Notes under the pieces: generated by a model
What the model saw: only the letters and a program-made list of their open reading frames with translations
Told to the model about the DNA's origin: nothing
Databases searched by the model: none
Origin: Antedon bifida
Lineage: Eukaryota; Echinodermata; Crinoidea; Comatulida; Antedonidae
Assembly: GCA_963402885.1 (NCBI GenBank)
Contig: OY727095.1
Location: 34,167,001-34,231,000 of the forward strand
Direction: 5' to 3'
Length of the DNA: 64,000 nt
Shown here: positions 31,601 to 43,800 of the stretch, in pieces
Position numbering within the stretch: position 1 is the stretch's first letter
Layout of the letters: every line of letters begins with the position of its first letter
Made by a program: the position numbers and the translations under genes

Positions 31601-34600
31601 TTAATTGACTTTCTCATGACCTGCCACTATTTTTATTTTGATGACGTCATCACGCGTAAAACTTGAATAACGTAGGTTGTGTAATTTCACCTTCGCCGTA
31701 AATTTGAATATCTTACAGCTCTTCAGAATTAAAGGTTACCTTGATAATTATAATTTATTATGAAAGCTGATGAAATGTAGATATGAATTCATATAAAAAA
31801 TAAGCCTATAGGATGTTGTGACGTTAACATATGGCCAGTTGAAGTTTAAAAGTAGTTTTTTCATCTTTTTCGTCAAAGTTATACAAATTTCAAAGAGCGC
31901 GCACAGCGCTTCTACATGCCAAATTCTCTTCCAATTCTTATATTTATTTGCTCAATTCATTATCTTTCGAAATTGTCATCTTCGAGTTTATTTTGATAAT
32001 TCCATCATACCAAAAAATTAAAACATGATGTGTGTCCCGTAATTTCACCTATGCTACACTGTATATAGATATACATTATATACTGTACATAATGTATATG
32101 GCATATAATAGGCTCAACTCAACGCTATAAGCGTATAATAGGATGGCATACATCAACATTTTCTGATCATATGTTAACGTACGTGCATGTAAAAAAAAAA
32201 ATTAATTTCATTAAAATGATAAAAATGATCACCTATAATTCGTCAAAGTGACGAATTAAATTCTAGTTTTTAAATTATTATTTGTCATTGTTGTGCCATG
32301 TATTTTATTTACTTTTTCAATTCTCTTACAGAAAAAATAAAAGTATATCTACTAAGTAAACAAGAGATATTTCTGCAAAATGCCAAGAAATTTACACCAG
32401 CAATATTTAATAAATTGTACCAAGTCGATGTTTCTGAACTATTCACAGAGTTGGATCTACTCAAAGGAAATATAAAAACGAAGGAGAGTGAGTCAACTAC
32501 ATTAAAAGATGTGTTAGCTACCATCAAATCCACACCTGCGTGCAAAGTCCTAATAGATGGTGAAGGTGGTATAGGTAAAACTACACTATTAAGGTACATA
32601 GCATATAATGCAGGTACAGATAAGTCATTTGATATATTTGAAGGTAAAATTGTTTTTCTGTTGAATATAAGAGATTTAGAGAAAGATCAATCAATTTTAG
32701 ATCTCATGATAAAGCAACTCGATATGGAAGAATTTGAATTAAAAACAAATATTGCAAAAGGTACATCATTAATCAAAGAATTCATTGTAAACAATGATAA
32801 TAAAATTGTGTTGTTGTTAGATGGATTAGATGAATTAAAATTTGAGAATAAAAATTGTATTCGTCTTTTCAGAAGGGAAAAATTAAGGAGTAGTGTAGTG
32901 ATACTCACCTCGCGAACAGAAAACACAGATGCATTCATAAATGCGTGTGATGTACACGTAAGAGTAAAAGGGTTCAAAGAAAGTAACATTGAAAAATATA
33001 TTGACAATCACTTTATGCATTTCGAAAAACCTGACTTAGGAAAATCCCTTAGAGAAGAGTTATTTGGTGGTTTTGAACATGAAGAAATATGTTCAATGTG
33101 CACAAATCCAATGTTACTTCTCACAATTTGTGTTTTGTGGACAGACAACCAAAATCTTCCTCACGATAAAACTGATCTTTTTAAAGAAATGTTTCGTAGT
33201 ATTTTAAATCAGTTCATCAAAAAGCAACAACAACACAATTTTATTTCTAAATTTGATGATGCTCCAGAAGAGTATATCAATGCTATGATTTGTTTAGGGG
33301 AATGCATGTATCATAGCTTAAAAAGAAATCAACTTTCAATAAAGAAGAAAAACCTTCTTGGTGACAAAAGTATGATTGATATTGCTCTGAAACTTGGGTT
33401 TGTTTATGAAGATGCACCAATTTCAATGTCTAGCTTTGAAGAGAATTATATGCCTCCACACAAATTAATAGTTGAGTCATTGGTGGGATTTTATTTATAC
33501 AAACTCGGTGAGATTGAAGGTATGGAAAACACATGCACTCGCGTAAACCCATTATTTGCGCCATTAGATGAAAAAGAATGGAAAGAAATCAGACAAAGTG
33601 ATTATTTTGAAAGGACAAGGGAGTTTGCAATTGGGTTCCTTGGAGCTGATGCTGGTACATTTTTAAAGCATTGGATTACAAATGATTTGACAGCATATCA
33701 ATCTATTGATAGTTACTTGGGATTGGTAAAACAGCATCATTTGGATAATGTTGAAAAAACATTGATTAATCACATATCTAATACAACTTTAGAAATAAAA
33801 GAAATTTTGGAAGAAATTTCAAATTTATTAAGAATGTTCATCCAGTTTGTAAGAAAAGATGACAACGTTGATAAACATTTTTTAAATATTTTGAGGGAAT
33901 TTCATAAAACACTTGATCCTTTTAAATATTTACAGAGTTTTTTTAATGCAATATCATTATCACCTGATGGTAAAGGAAAGGCTCTTGCACACATTTTATG
34001 TGTTTCAACATATGCTCAAAGTGACATATTTGACATGCACAATTGTAATCTATCAGGTACTGTAATGAATGCTATGAGTAGAGAGTTTTCTAATAGAGGA
34101 GTTCAGTTGGGAGTACGGCGCTTCACTATCAGTGGTAATAATCTTAGTGACATTGACGTTGCTTCACTGGTTTCTGTATTGAGTATGATGAATCCTTATA
34201 GTAGACTTGACATGCACAATTGTAATCTATCAGGTACTGTAATGAATGCTATGAGTAGAGAGTTTTCTAATAGAGGAGTTCAGTTGGGATTACAATACTT
34301 CAATATCAGTGGTAATAATCTTAGTGGCATTGACGGTGCTTCACTGGGTTCTTTACTGAGTATGATGTTTCTGTTGAATGTACTTGACATGCATGATTGT
34401 AATCTATCAGGTGCTGTAATGATTGCTATGAGTAGAGAGTTTTCTAATAGAGGAGTTCGGTTGGGATTACAAAACTTCAATATCAGTGGTAATAATCTTA
34501 GTGACATTGACGTTGCTTCACTGGTTTCTGTATTGAGTATGATGAATCCTTATAGTAGACTTGACATGTACAATTGTAATCTATCAGGTACTGTAATGAA

Positions 34601-36089
34601 TGCTATGAGTAGAGAGTTTTCTAATAGAGGAGTTCAGTTGGGATTACAATACTTCAATATCAGTGGTAATAATCTTAGTGGCATTGACGGTGCTTCACTG
34701 GGTTCTTTACTGAGTATGATGTTTCTGTTGAATGTACTTGACATGCATGATTGTAATCTATCAGGTGCTGTAATGATTGCTATGAGTAGAGAGTTTTCTA
34801 ATAGAGGAGTTCGGTTGGGATTACAAAACTTCAATATCAGTGGTAATAATCTTAGTGACATTGACGTTGCTTCACTGGTTTCTGTATTGAGTATTATGAA
34901 TCCTTATAGTACACTTGACATGTACAATTGTAATCTATCAGGTACTGTAATGAATGCTATGAGTAGAGAGTTTTCTAATAGCGGAGTTCAGATGGAATTT
35001 AGTGACTTCAATATCAGTGGTAATAATCTTAGTGACATTGACAGTGCTTCACTGTGTTCTTTACTGAGTATGATGTTTCTGTTGAATGTACTTGACATGC
35101 ATGATTGTAATCTATCAGGTACTGTAATGAATGCTATGAGTAGAGAGTTTTCTAATAGAGGAGTTCAGTTGAGAGTACGGTGCTTCAATATCAGTGGTAA
35201 TAATCTTAGTGACATTGACGGTGCTTCACTTGGTTCTTTACTGAGTATGATGAATCCTGATAGTACACTTGACATGTGTCCGTGTCATACACTTGACATG
35301 CATGATTGTAATCTATCAGGTACTGTAATGAATGCTATGAGTAGAGAGTTTTCTAATAGAGGAGTTCAGTTGGGATTTAGTGACTTCAATATCAGTGGTA
35401 ATAATCTTAGTGACATTGACTGTGCTTCACTGGGTTCTGTATTGAGTATGATGTATCCTTATAGTACACTTGACATGCATGATTGTAATCTATCAGGTAC
35501 TGTAATGAATGCTATGAGTAGAGAGTTTTCTAATAGAGGAGTTCAGTTGGGATTTAGTTACTTCAATATCAGTGGTAATAATCTTAGTGACATTGACGGT
35601 GCTTCACTGGGTTCTGTATTGAGTATGATGATTCATTATAGTACACTTGACATGCACGATTGTAATCTATCAGGTACTGTAATGAATGCTATGAGTAGAG
35701 AGTTTTCTAATAGAGGAGTTCAGTTGGGAATTAAAGACTTCAATATCAGTGGTAATAATCTTAGTGACATTGACGGTGGTTCACTGAGTTCATTACTGAT
35801 TATGATGCTTCAGTTGAGTACACTTCACATGCGTGATTGTAATCTATCAGTTGATGTAATGAACGCTATGAGTAGAGGGTTTTCTAATAGAGGAGTTAAG
35901 TTGAGAATAAAACACTTTTTTATCAATGGTAATAATCTTAGTGGCATTGACAGTGCTTCACTTGGTTCTTTACTGACTATGATGGATGAGTGGGGTACAC
36001 TTGACATGTATGATTGTAATCTATCAGGTGCTGTAATGATTGCTATGAGTAGAGAGTTTTCTAATAGAGGAGTTCAGTTGGGATTATAA
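28618..36089 (+). CDS. NLR-type receptor: DED - NACHT - leucine-rich repeats (ends at an early stop)
   Basis: Model: exons 28618-29182, 29349-29408, 29643-29702, 30263-30295 (33-nt exon, less certain) and 32332-36089; 4476 nt, 1491 aa. All introns are phase 1; the two 60-nt exons encode a hydrophilic linker (EGVSEYEYDDGKASGSNKG and similar). Residues about 10-90 look like a death effector domain (LKFCLFEHLRIG, FFNEIHDNGKITPNNVNLLL, EITKLC). NACHT follows: Walker A GEGGIGKTT (about residue 315), Walker B KIVLLLDGLDELK (about 400), then helical subdomains. From about residue 807 a 59-residue unit (two ribonuclease-inhibitor-like LRRs) repeats. NLRs are cytosolic sensors; a DED would recruit caspase-8-type adaptors. 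The TAA at 36087-36089 arises where sister units have CAA, cutting unit 12. The array continues in broken form to 37655. It is either a shortened receptor or a recent pseudogene. Confidence 0.85.
30687..32266. mobile_element. Helentron-like (Helitron2) non-autonomous element
   Basis: The 5' end is a hairpin, AGGTGATCATTTAG with its complement CTAAATGATCACCT (30689-30720). The same arm recurs near the 3' end (AATGATCACCT, 32224-32234), followed by a terminal hairpin AATTCGTCA-aag-TGACGAATT and the end CTAG (32263-32266). This asymmetric terminal repeat plus 3' hairpin and CTRR end is the Helentron pattern. The interior shares segments (TTGTGACGTCATCAAATGGC, TCTTTTGTCATA, CACATTCAATAGAACGC) with the 41.4-kb element. 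It occupies the NLR intron and ends 65 bp before the NACHT exon. Confidence 0.72.
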
Positions 36090-37556
36090 CACTTCAATAT
36101 CAGTGGTAATAATCTTAGTGGCATTGACAGTGCTTCACTGGGTTCTTTACTGAGTATGATGTTTCTGTTGAATGTACTTGACATGCATGATTGTAATCTA
36201 TCAGGTGCTGTAATGATTGCTATGAGTAGAGAGTTTTCTAATAGAGGATTACAAAACTTCAATATCAGTGGTAATAATCTTAGTGACATTGACGGTGCTT
36301 CACTGGGTTCTTTACTGAGTATGATGCATCAGCGGGGTACACTTGCCATGCATAATTGTAATCTATCTGGTGCTGTAATGATTGCTATGAGTAGAGAGTT
36401 TTCTAATAGAGAGTTAAGTTGGAATTACAACACTTCAATATCAGTGGTAATAATCTTAGTGACATTGACGGTGCTTCACGGGGTTCTTTACTGAGTATGA
36501 TGAATCCTTATAGTACACTTGACATGCACAATTGTAATCTATCAGGTACTGTAATGAATGCTATGAGTAGAGAGTTTTCTAATAGAGGAGTTCAGATGGG
36601 ATTTAGTGACTTCAATATCAGTGGTAATAATCTTAGTGACATTGACGGTGCTTCACTGGGTTCTTTACTGAGTATGATGTTTCTGTTGAATGTACTTGAC
36701 ATGCATGATTGTAATCTATCAGGTACTGTAATGAATGCTATGAGTAGAGAGTTTTCTAATATAGGAGTTCAGTTGGGAGTACGGCGCTTCAATATCAGTG
36801 GTAATAATCTTAGTGACATTGACGGTGCTTCACTTGGTTCTTTACTGAGTATGATGAATCCTTATAGTACACTTGACATGAGTCCGTGTCATACACTTGA
36901 CATGCATGATTGTAATCTATCAGGTACTGTAATGAATGCTATGAGTAGACAGTTTTCTAATAGAAGAGTTCAGTTGGGATTACAACACTTCGATATCAGT
37001 GGTAATAATCTTAGTGACATTGACGGTGCTTCACTGGGTTCTTTACTGAGTATGATGCATCAGCGGGGTACACTTGCCATGCATAATTGTAATCTATCAG
37101 GTGATGTAATGAACGCTGTGAGTAGAGAGTTTTCTAATAGAAATATCAGTGGTAATAATCTTAGTGACATTGACGGTGCTTCACTGGGTTCTTTACTGAG
37201 TATGATGCATCAGCGGGGTACACTTGATATGCATAATTGTAATCTATCAGGTGATGTAATGAACGCTGTGAGTAGAGAGTTTTCTAATAGAGGAGTTCAG
37301 TTGGGATTACAACACTTCAATATGAGTGGTAATAGTCTTAGTGACATTGACGGTGCTTCACTGGGTTCTTTACTGAGTATGATGCATCAGCGGGGTACAC
37401 TTGACATGCATAATTGTAATCTATCAGGTGATGTAATGAACGCTGTGAGTAGAGAGTTTTCAGTTCAGTTGAAATACTTCGACATCAGTGGTTATAATCT
37501 TAGTGACATTGACGGTGTTTTTGGGTTCTCTATTTTAGTATGTCCTCTCAACTGAG
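34030..37556 (+). repeat. 177-bp LRR tandem array, about 20 units
   Basis: Unit consensus over 59 codons: LDMHDCNLSGTVMNAMSREF, SNRGVQLG, a variable 3-residue site, FNISGNNLSDIDGASLGSLL, SMM, then a variable 5-residue site. Variable site 1: GVRR, GLQY, EFSD, GFSY, GIKD, RIKH, VRC. Variable site 2: NPYSR, FLLNV, YPYST, IHYST, LQLST, DEWGT, HQRGT. The rest is nearly identical at DNA level. Units 2-3 and 4-5 form a 354-bp duplication (34204 and 34558). Units 7 and 16 share an extra 8 residues (LDMCPCHT/LDMSPCHT), indicating a larger block duplication. Units 13, 18 and 20 have internal in-frame deletions. Confidence 0.95.
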
Positions 37557-37655
37557 TTTTGCTTAACAATAACATGCATGATTGTTGTTTATCAGATAGT
37601 GTACTTAGTACAATAATGAAAGACTGTTCAAACAGAGGAGTAACATTTTTGTCAT
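36090..37655 (+). pseudogene. Broken 3' part of the NLR LRR array
   Basis: After the stop at 36087-36089 the same frame stays open to about 36410, where one G is missing (AATAGAGAGTT against AATAGAGGAGTT in sisters), shifting the frame. The new frame is open to the stop at 37555. A further shift near 37530 separates it from an apparent C-terminal capping unit (MHDCCLSDSVLSTIMKDCSN, then RGVTFLS and stop, ending at 37657). Three lesions, all single-base, therefore lie in the last third of the array, while the first eleven and a half units are intact. Confidence 0.8.
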
Positions 37656-37659
37656 AAAT

Positions 37660-39296
37660 GCACACAATATCACTGTCAGATGTGAATGACATTATCCTCT
37701 GTAACTCGAGGCTAACTCAAGGGTTCTGCTGTGAGTAAATCTATAATAATAATGGCGGCAAAAAGCATAAAAACAAAAAAATGAAAACAGCTAAATTAAG
37801 CCTACAAAATGAAGTCCGTATTGAACCCACAAATGTGATAAAGATGCCCACAAATGTGATAATGCCCATAAATGTAAAAGTCAAGTCAAATTTAGTGCTA
37901 TTTTCGAGGTTGAATTGGTTGAGTTGCTTCAATATTTGCATGTGCACGATACGCGTGCAGTTATGATCGTCCTTAACGCGTTGGATACTATTAAGTCGAT
38001 ATTTGCTATTTGTTGCTCGCGCGCACGATACTACATGGTTATAGTTACAGTATTTGCATTATGTACGTATAGTCAACATTTTTTGCTGCGTGTGCGTGTA
38101 CGATACTACAAGGTCAATGTCCTATACCGTTGCATGCTACTATGTACATAATAGTAATCCAACAAATTACCAACCACGCACTACGAGTAGCATGCAATAG
38201 GAACTTGATCTTGTAGTATCGTGCATGCAACAAAAACTGAAAATCGACTTAAAACTATACGTACGTAATATTTAAGCCTGTTTTCCTTGTTAACAAGAGT
38301 TTCAGTGGAGAACCACTAGCTCTAGATATTATTATGTTGTTTACGTATCAAGGCTCTGTAGATTCTAATGTATTTTATTTTAAAAACAATTACACTTTTT
38401 TGACTGTATTTACTAGCTGTTTGATATAATTCTTACAATGTGTTAATGGAATGCAACTAAAATGGTATAAAACAGTGGTCAGACCCTCTGTGGTCAAACG
38501 CTCTGTGGTCAAACCCTCCGTGGTCAGACTAAATAATGTAAATAAGTATTAAGATTGAACATTTGTATTTTATTTTTAAATTATGTAAAAAGACTGAATT
38601 TTTAAATACATAAAATGTTAATTAAATTGATTTATAAGCAAGAAATAACTATTATTTATACCATTGGAATAATACTAGAATATGTAGGCCTTATTTGATC
38701 TTTATTTATGATAGTGATAAAAATAAAAAATAAATAGGTTACTAGTATTTTATAATTTATTTTTATTGACTTTGTAGAAAAGAATATTTTTGTGATAGCG
38801 ATGTGATACAATGTGTATTGGACAAAAATCAAGTTAGAATTATAGAACGAATGGACTGTTGCATAGCATTGTATCAATTGTTAACAATTTAATATTAAAC
38901 TCCTTTGCTTAAAGACTGACAGTGAGGTGTCTTGAACATCAGGGAAGCAATGTATTTTAACATAATGTTATCAGCAAACCTTTACTTGATGTTTACTTTG
39001 ATTCACAAACTGACATAGTATTAGATTATAACTATTGTATTTGTAGTATTTACTTGTTTACTTGGTACAATAAACTTAGTGGTGCATTATGTATAATACT
39101 ACGCATTTATTAATATATTTGTTTTAAGGTTAGTATTTAAGTATTTAGCTTCATAGAAAATGCATTTACAAGTGTTTTTGAAATAATAGTTTAGTTCAGT
39201 TTAGATGGGTAAGTTTAAACGGATATAATATTACACCTACTGGCATTGTAATGTATTGAATTTACATATTATTTTGTTGAATTTAATCATTTGGTG
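37660..39296. other. Intergenic region
   Basis: No gene recognised. Notable items are CACGATAC/GTATCGTG words around 37940-38230 and a short 16-17 bp tandem run of CCCTCTGTGGTCAAA (about 38474-38529). Confidence 0.5.
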
Positions 39297-39636
39297 TAAA
39301 GATGTATTGTCCCCCAAAAACATGAAAAATGAAGATTAATTAAATCAGACTTTGAATAGGTAATTTTGTAGTTTTAATAAAGTGAATCACTTCCGTAAAA
39401 AATAATGTTTTCACTTTAAAATAACATGATAAATGGTTAAATTCAACCAAAAATCCATTGGCTGGCAGCCAATTTGACCAATTTTTGCTTTAAATTCCAA
39501 TATTTTCAGGTAAATAAAAAGTTTTTCGATCCAATTTTTCGTCGAAGTCAATAACTATTATGTGACATTAAAATGGCATATTCAACAAAAAAAATTGTAA
39601 AAAATTATTTATTTTTCGGGGGACAATACATCTTTA
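39297..39636. mobile_element. MITE family G, 340 bp
   Basis: Perfect 16-bp inverted ends TAAAGATGTATTGTCC and GGACAATACATCTTTA. The interior contains TCAATAACTATTATGTGACA and AAAATGGCATATTCAACAAA. No coding sequence. Confidence 0.88.
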
Positions 39637-39674
39637 ATGTATTGTTTGAATAAACGAACCGAAACAAAAGCAGT

Positions 39675-40110
39675 TATGCTTACTTTTTATTTATTGTCAA
39701 GATTGATGTATCTATAATGAATGTATTCATGTTTTACATTTGACATTCTTCATGTACCAGCCATCGAATCGTCACTTGCACTCGACACATTAAAATGTGA
39801 TGTGCCCATATATGGACACAATGATGTCATATCACTTTTTATTTATTGTCAAGATTGATGTATCTATATTAATGTATTCATGTTTTACATTTGACATCCT
39901 TCATGTACCAGCCATCGATTCTTCACTTGCACTCGACGCATTAAAATGTGATGTGCCCATATATGGACACGATGACGTCAATCACTTTTTATTTATTGTC
40001 AAGATTGATGTATCTTTATTAATGTATTAATTTTTTAATGATACATTTGATATTCTTCGTGTACGAGCCATCGATTCTTCACTTGCACTCGACGTATTAA
40101 AATGTGTTTT
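39675..40110. repeat. About 152-bp tandem repeat carrying pieces of MITE family T
   Basis: TTTTTATTTATTGTCAAGAT followed by TGATGTATCT recurs near 39682, 39835 and 39986. Units include CATGTACCAGCCATCGATTC, CACTTGCACTCGAC, and in two of three a family-T core (AATGTGATGTGCCCATATAT then GGACAC). Confidence 0.85.
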
Positions 40111-40191
40111 TACATCGAACAATAATCTATGTCCAATTTCTGTTATGGCACTATTTTCATTGTATGTTCATTATTCCAATACTTTTGTAAT

Positions 40192-40728
40192 TAAAGATGT
40201 ATTGTCCCTTGAAACACAAAAAAATGAAGGTCAGAATATTCTAAATTTAAATTGGCCATATCAAAGTAATATTAAAGTTATATTCACTTTAAGTCGAAAA
40301 TTCGAGCCAAAAACAACAATTTTACGTAATTAACAGCTAAATTAACTTGATTACATTTCTTCTGGAAAATCATCGTGAGCGAAAGTAAACAAAGATTTCA
40401 TGCATGATGCTAATTAGGATTGTTTACAACTCGTCACGGTTGAGAAGGTGTTTTCACACAGATCGCGAGGAAGTTTTATGATTATGCATACAGAGTAGCC
40501 AAATAAGCGCGTTGCATTATGAGATATGTTTTGATCGAAAACTTTGACTGGAAGTCAAAGTTATTTTTTGAACCAAAAAACGTCTGTATTTCAGTTAAAT
40601 GATTTTTTTTTCGACTAATTTTTGGTGAAAGTTAATAACTATTATGATACTTCAAAATGACACACTTTTTTTCGAAATCTTTTATTTTTAATTTTTTTGG
40701 AATTTGACAAATGGACAATACATCTTTA
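40192..40728. mobile_element. MITE family G, 537 bp
   Basis: Perfect inverted ends TAAAGATGTATTGTCC (40192-40207) and GGACAATACATCTTTA (40713-40728), with the family interior TTAATAACTATTATGATACT and AAAATGACACAC. It ends 121 bp before the ARM/SPRY start codon, so it is part of that gene's upstream region. Confidence 0.88.
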
Positions 40729-40849
40729 AATTAAATATGGATAAAAAAAAACCATTGAGGTCATGACCTTAGTTTGACGACGAAAAAGGAGGGCGCCGTC
40801 TAATCAACAACAAATCACAAAAACATGGTGGGCCCCCACCCACAACACC

Positions 40850-43800
40850 ATGATTCATATACCAAAGAACAATGTGTTTTTTGTTATAGGTAGTACCTTG
40901 ATAGTTGCTGGAAGTGCATCATTTATATTGTATAATATACGCTATGTTCTCAACAGGTTAAAAAAGTCTCGCAAAATTGAAGATCGCATCGAAAATGGTC
41001 AGTTTAGGCTAGGCCTAGGCTACATAATGTCGAATAGGCCTAGTCATAGTAGGCTAGTAGTACGCCTCCTAGGACTAGCCTACTAGGGCCTAGGCCACCC
41101 AGGCTAGATAAGTCTTGCTAGCCTAGTAAGTAGGCAGGCCCTAGGTAGTAGGCTTGGCCCCAGAGTAGGCGGTCTACTACTACTAGGTAAGCCTAGGCCT
41201 ACTTATTATTAGTAAAATGAATTGGATTAGCAGACAGAGCGTTAATTTAATATTTTATTAGAATCAACCTGAGTTTTTGGCATGTATTGAAAGCAGGACT
41301 GTTCCATTATTTTTTATTTATAGTGGTGTCAAACATATTATTATTATGATATTATAGGCCTATACCATATTATTATTGGTTATCCGCACTTGGCGGATAA
41401 CCCCTTGTTATTGTCAGGATCTTTTTTTTTTTTTTTTTCTATCTTATTCTTCTTTCTTTCCCAGAATTTTGTGTCACGTGTATCTCAAATTCTGATCAAC
41501 ATTACATCGTATAACTTTGTCAGAAGATTTACCTCTATCTGTAGAAGTGCAGGACAGTTCGTTTTTTTACCTTAGAGTCGCGCAGCGTAAGCTACGCGCG
41601 ATTTTATGAATTTGGCGTATTTAACATAGACTAAAAACTAAAAGTCATTTTGTAATGACACTTGTGAACATTTAAGTAATATCAAGGGCAAACTTTCTAT
41701 GGATTAAAAATGGCATGTTTCAGAAAAAGTTACGCGCGCACGCGCGTTTAAAATTTCAAAATGCGAAACATCAACTTCTAATCAACTTTCTACGCGTTTC
41801 ATGTCATTTTGAGCATTTCAAAAATTCCCACGCACGCGCAATAATTTCACGCGCGCGTGCGCATGTAGCGCAAAAATATAATTTTTTTGCGTGATTTATG
41901 TTTTTTCAGCCTTTTCTAGTAATTTTACCAACTTTTAAACAATTTCGACTTAAAATTACGTCATACGAGCACGTGGAATTGGATAATTTGCGTGCGTTTT
42001 TGATGAAAAAGTTCAAAAATTCGTCAAAATTGTGCCTTTTTTTAAACAGTCATAGATTCTAAACTACAAGGTGAATTTTATTTTTTATTACATATTATGG
42101 AAGATGATGAGTTGTAGATATAGAATCATGCATCGATATGGCTAACTGGACATAGTGACGTCATCGTATGGCCACTCGAATATAAAATAGCGGATTTTTG
42201 TCTCTTTCGTCATAGCTCATCACATTTAATAGAGCGCCTCTCCACTTATCCGTATTCCATTTTCCCCCATTTTTTTATATTGTCTAGGCCAATCAATTAT
42301 CTTTCGCATGATATACCGTTTTTTAAATTGTGATGACGTCATCATGTCCAAAAGCGTCAATAACTTGGGCCACTTATTTTCACCAATTCTTCACTGTATG
42401 TAGTACGTATACAACATATAGTGTAAGCTGATTATACTTAGACGTGACACAAAATAGAGAGCGCACTAACATTTTTTCAATGGCATAATCGTTTTTCTCT
42501 GCGCAATATTCTAACGTATGACGTGCGCGTGGCGTTTGCTCTGCGGATAACCTAACTCGTCCGTAGTGACGAGTTCAAATCTAGTTATCCTTATATCATT
42601 ATACGCCTTATTCATATTGTGCAGTGAGTATGGATAATTACTGTACCTTTAGTTTTTAGAAGTATGGATACAGTACTGTATCTCTAGACAAACATTTTAA
42701 GATATTTATTATTTATATATTTTTCTAGTATATTTTTATATATGTGCCTGTGAGAATTCTAAAAAGTGTCTTTGTAATTTGAATTTGCTCAAGTATTGTC
42801 TTGCAAAATGTACAATTCAATACCTGAGAGGTGAACACAAAATAACACAGAACATAGGCCTAGGCAAGATTCTTGAACACCAACAAATTGTACAAATCAT
42901 TAAATCACGTGTCTAACGTTTTAGTTGTTTGTTGTTCCAGAGATCAGTATTGATGATCTTTCGGTGCTCACAAGATCTCCGAATGCAAGTCTAAGAAGAA
43001 GTGCTGAGCAACTGCTTCTGGATAGAATAACTCAAAGTAAGGGTCCAGGAAGGTTTAGAACTTGCCTCATCTTATGCAGGGTCCTCCTAAATACCAAGTC
43101 CTATAGATTATAACCAAGTATAAAGTGTAAATTATACAAATATATCCTCCATGATAATATACAGTTGGCTAAAGCGGTGGTGGTAGCCGCCTTGTTGTGC
43201 GCTGAACTGTGAAATACCATACGTTTCCTCTGGTCCACTAAATCGAATCCTGTTGGTCCCATATACAGTGCAACTTAAAGAATGCAGTACACTCTTCGAA
43301 AATGAGTAAGGGACTGTCTCCTGGTGCACTGCTCAATTTACCACCAGAGGAACCTAACCAGAAATAAGTCTACAGACTTAGTGGGCTATCCCTGGTGTGT
43401 AACACCATAGTAACAACAAACAAGATAAACTTTTTTGATACATTTCCAAATTTCGCACAATAGTGGCAGACAATTTTATGCCACTCATGTTCCTTAGTCT
43501 CTAATTGTTTTTTTTTTAAAGTTCTCTCAACGACTTAAATATTACGCCTGACGCTACATCAAGTCGTCTCGTCAGGACCTTGTCGTGTGATGCTGTCTGA
43601 GTTACATTAATTAACTTTTCTTTATTCAGAGTCACAGTTTTGCTATGTACTCAAAGAATGCTACAGTTCAGACAGTGAGCGTGCTCACAAAGGATGCACT
43701 GTTCTTTGTGTTATTCTTAAAAGTAGTAAGTGCTGTATAATTACTTTATTGTGTTATATCAAAGAAAAAACATTTTGTAAGAGCCTCAAAAAACTGTTAT

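Noticed and set aside
34280..36289. Repeated minus-strand frames across the LRR array
   Set aside because: They recur every 177 or 354 bp as shadows of the NLR coding strand.
36090..37555. A separate downstream LRR gene
   Set aside because: Same units, same orientation and no intergenic sequence; it is the broken continuation of the NLR array.
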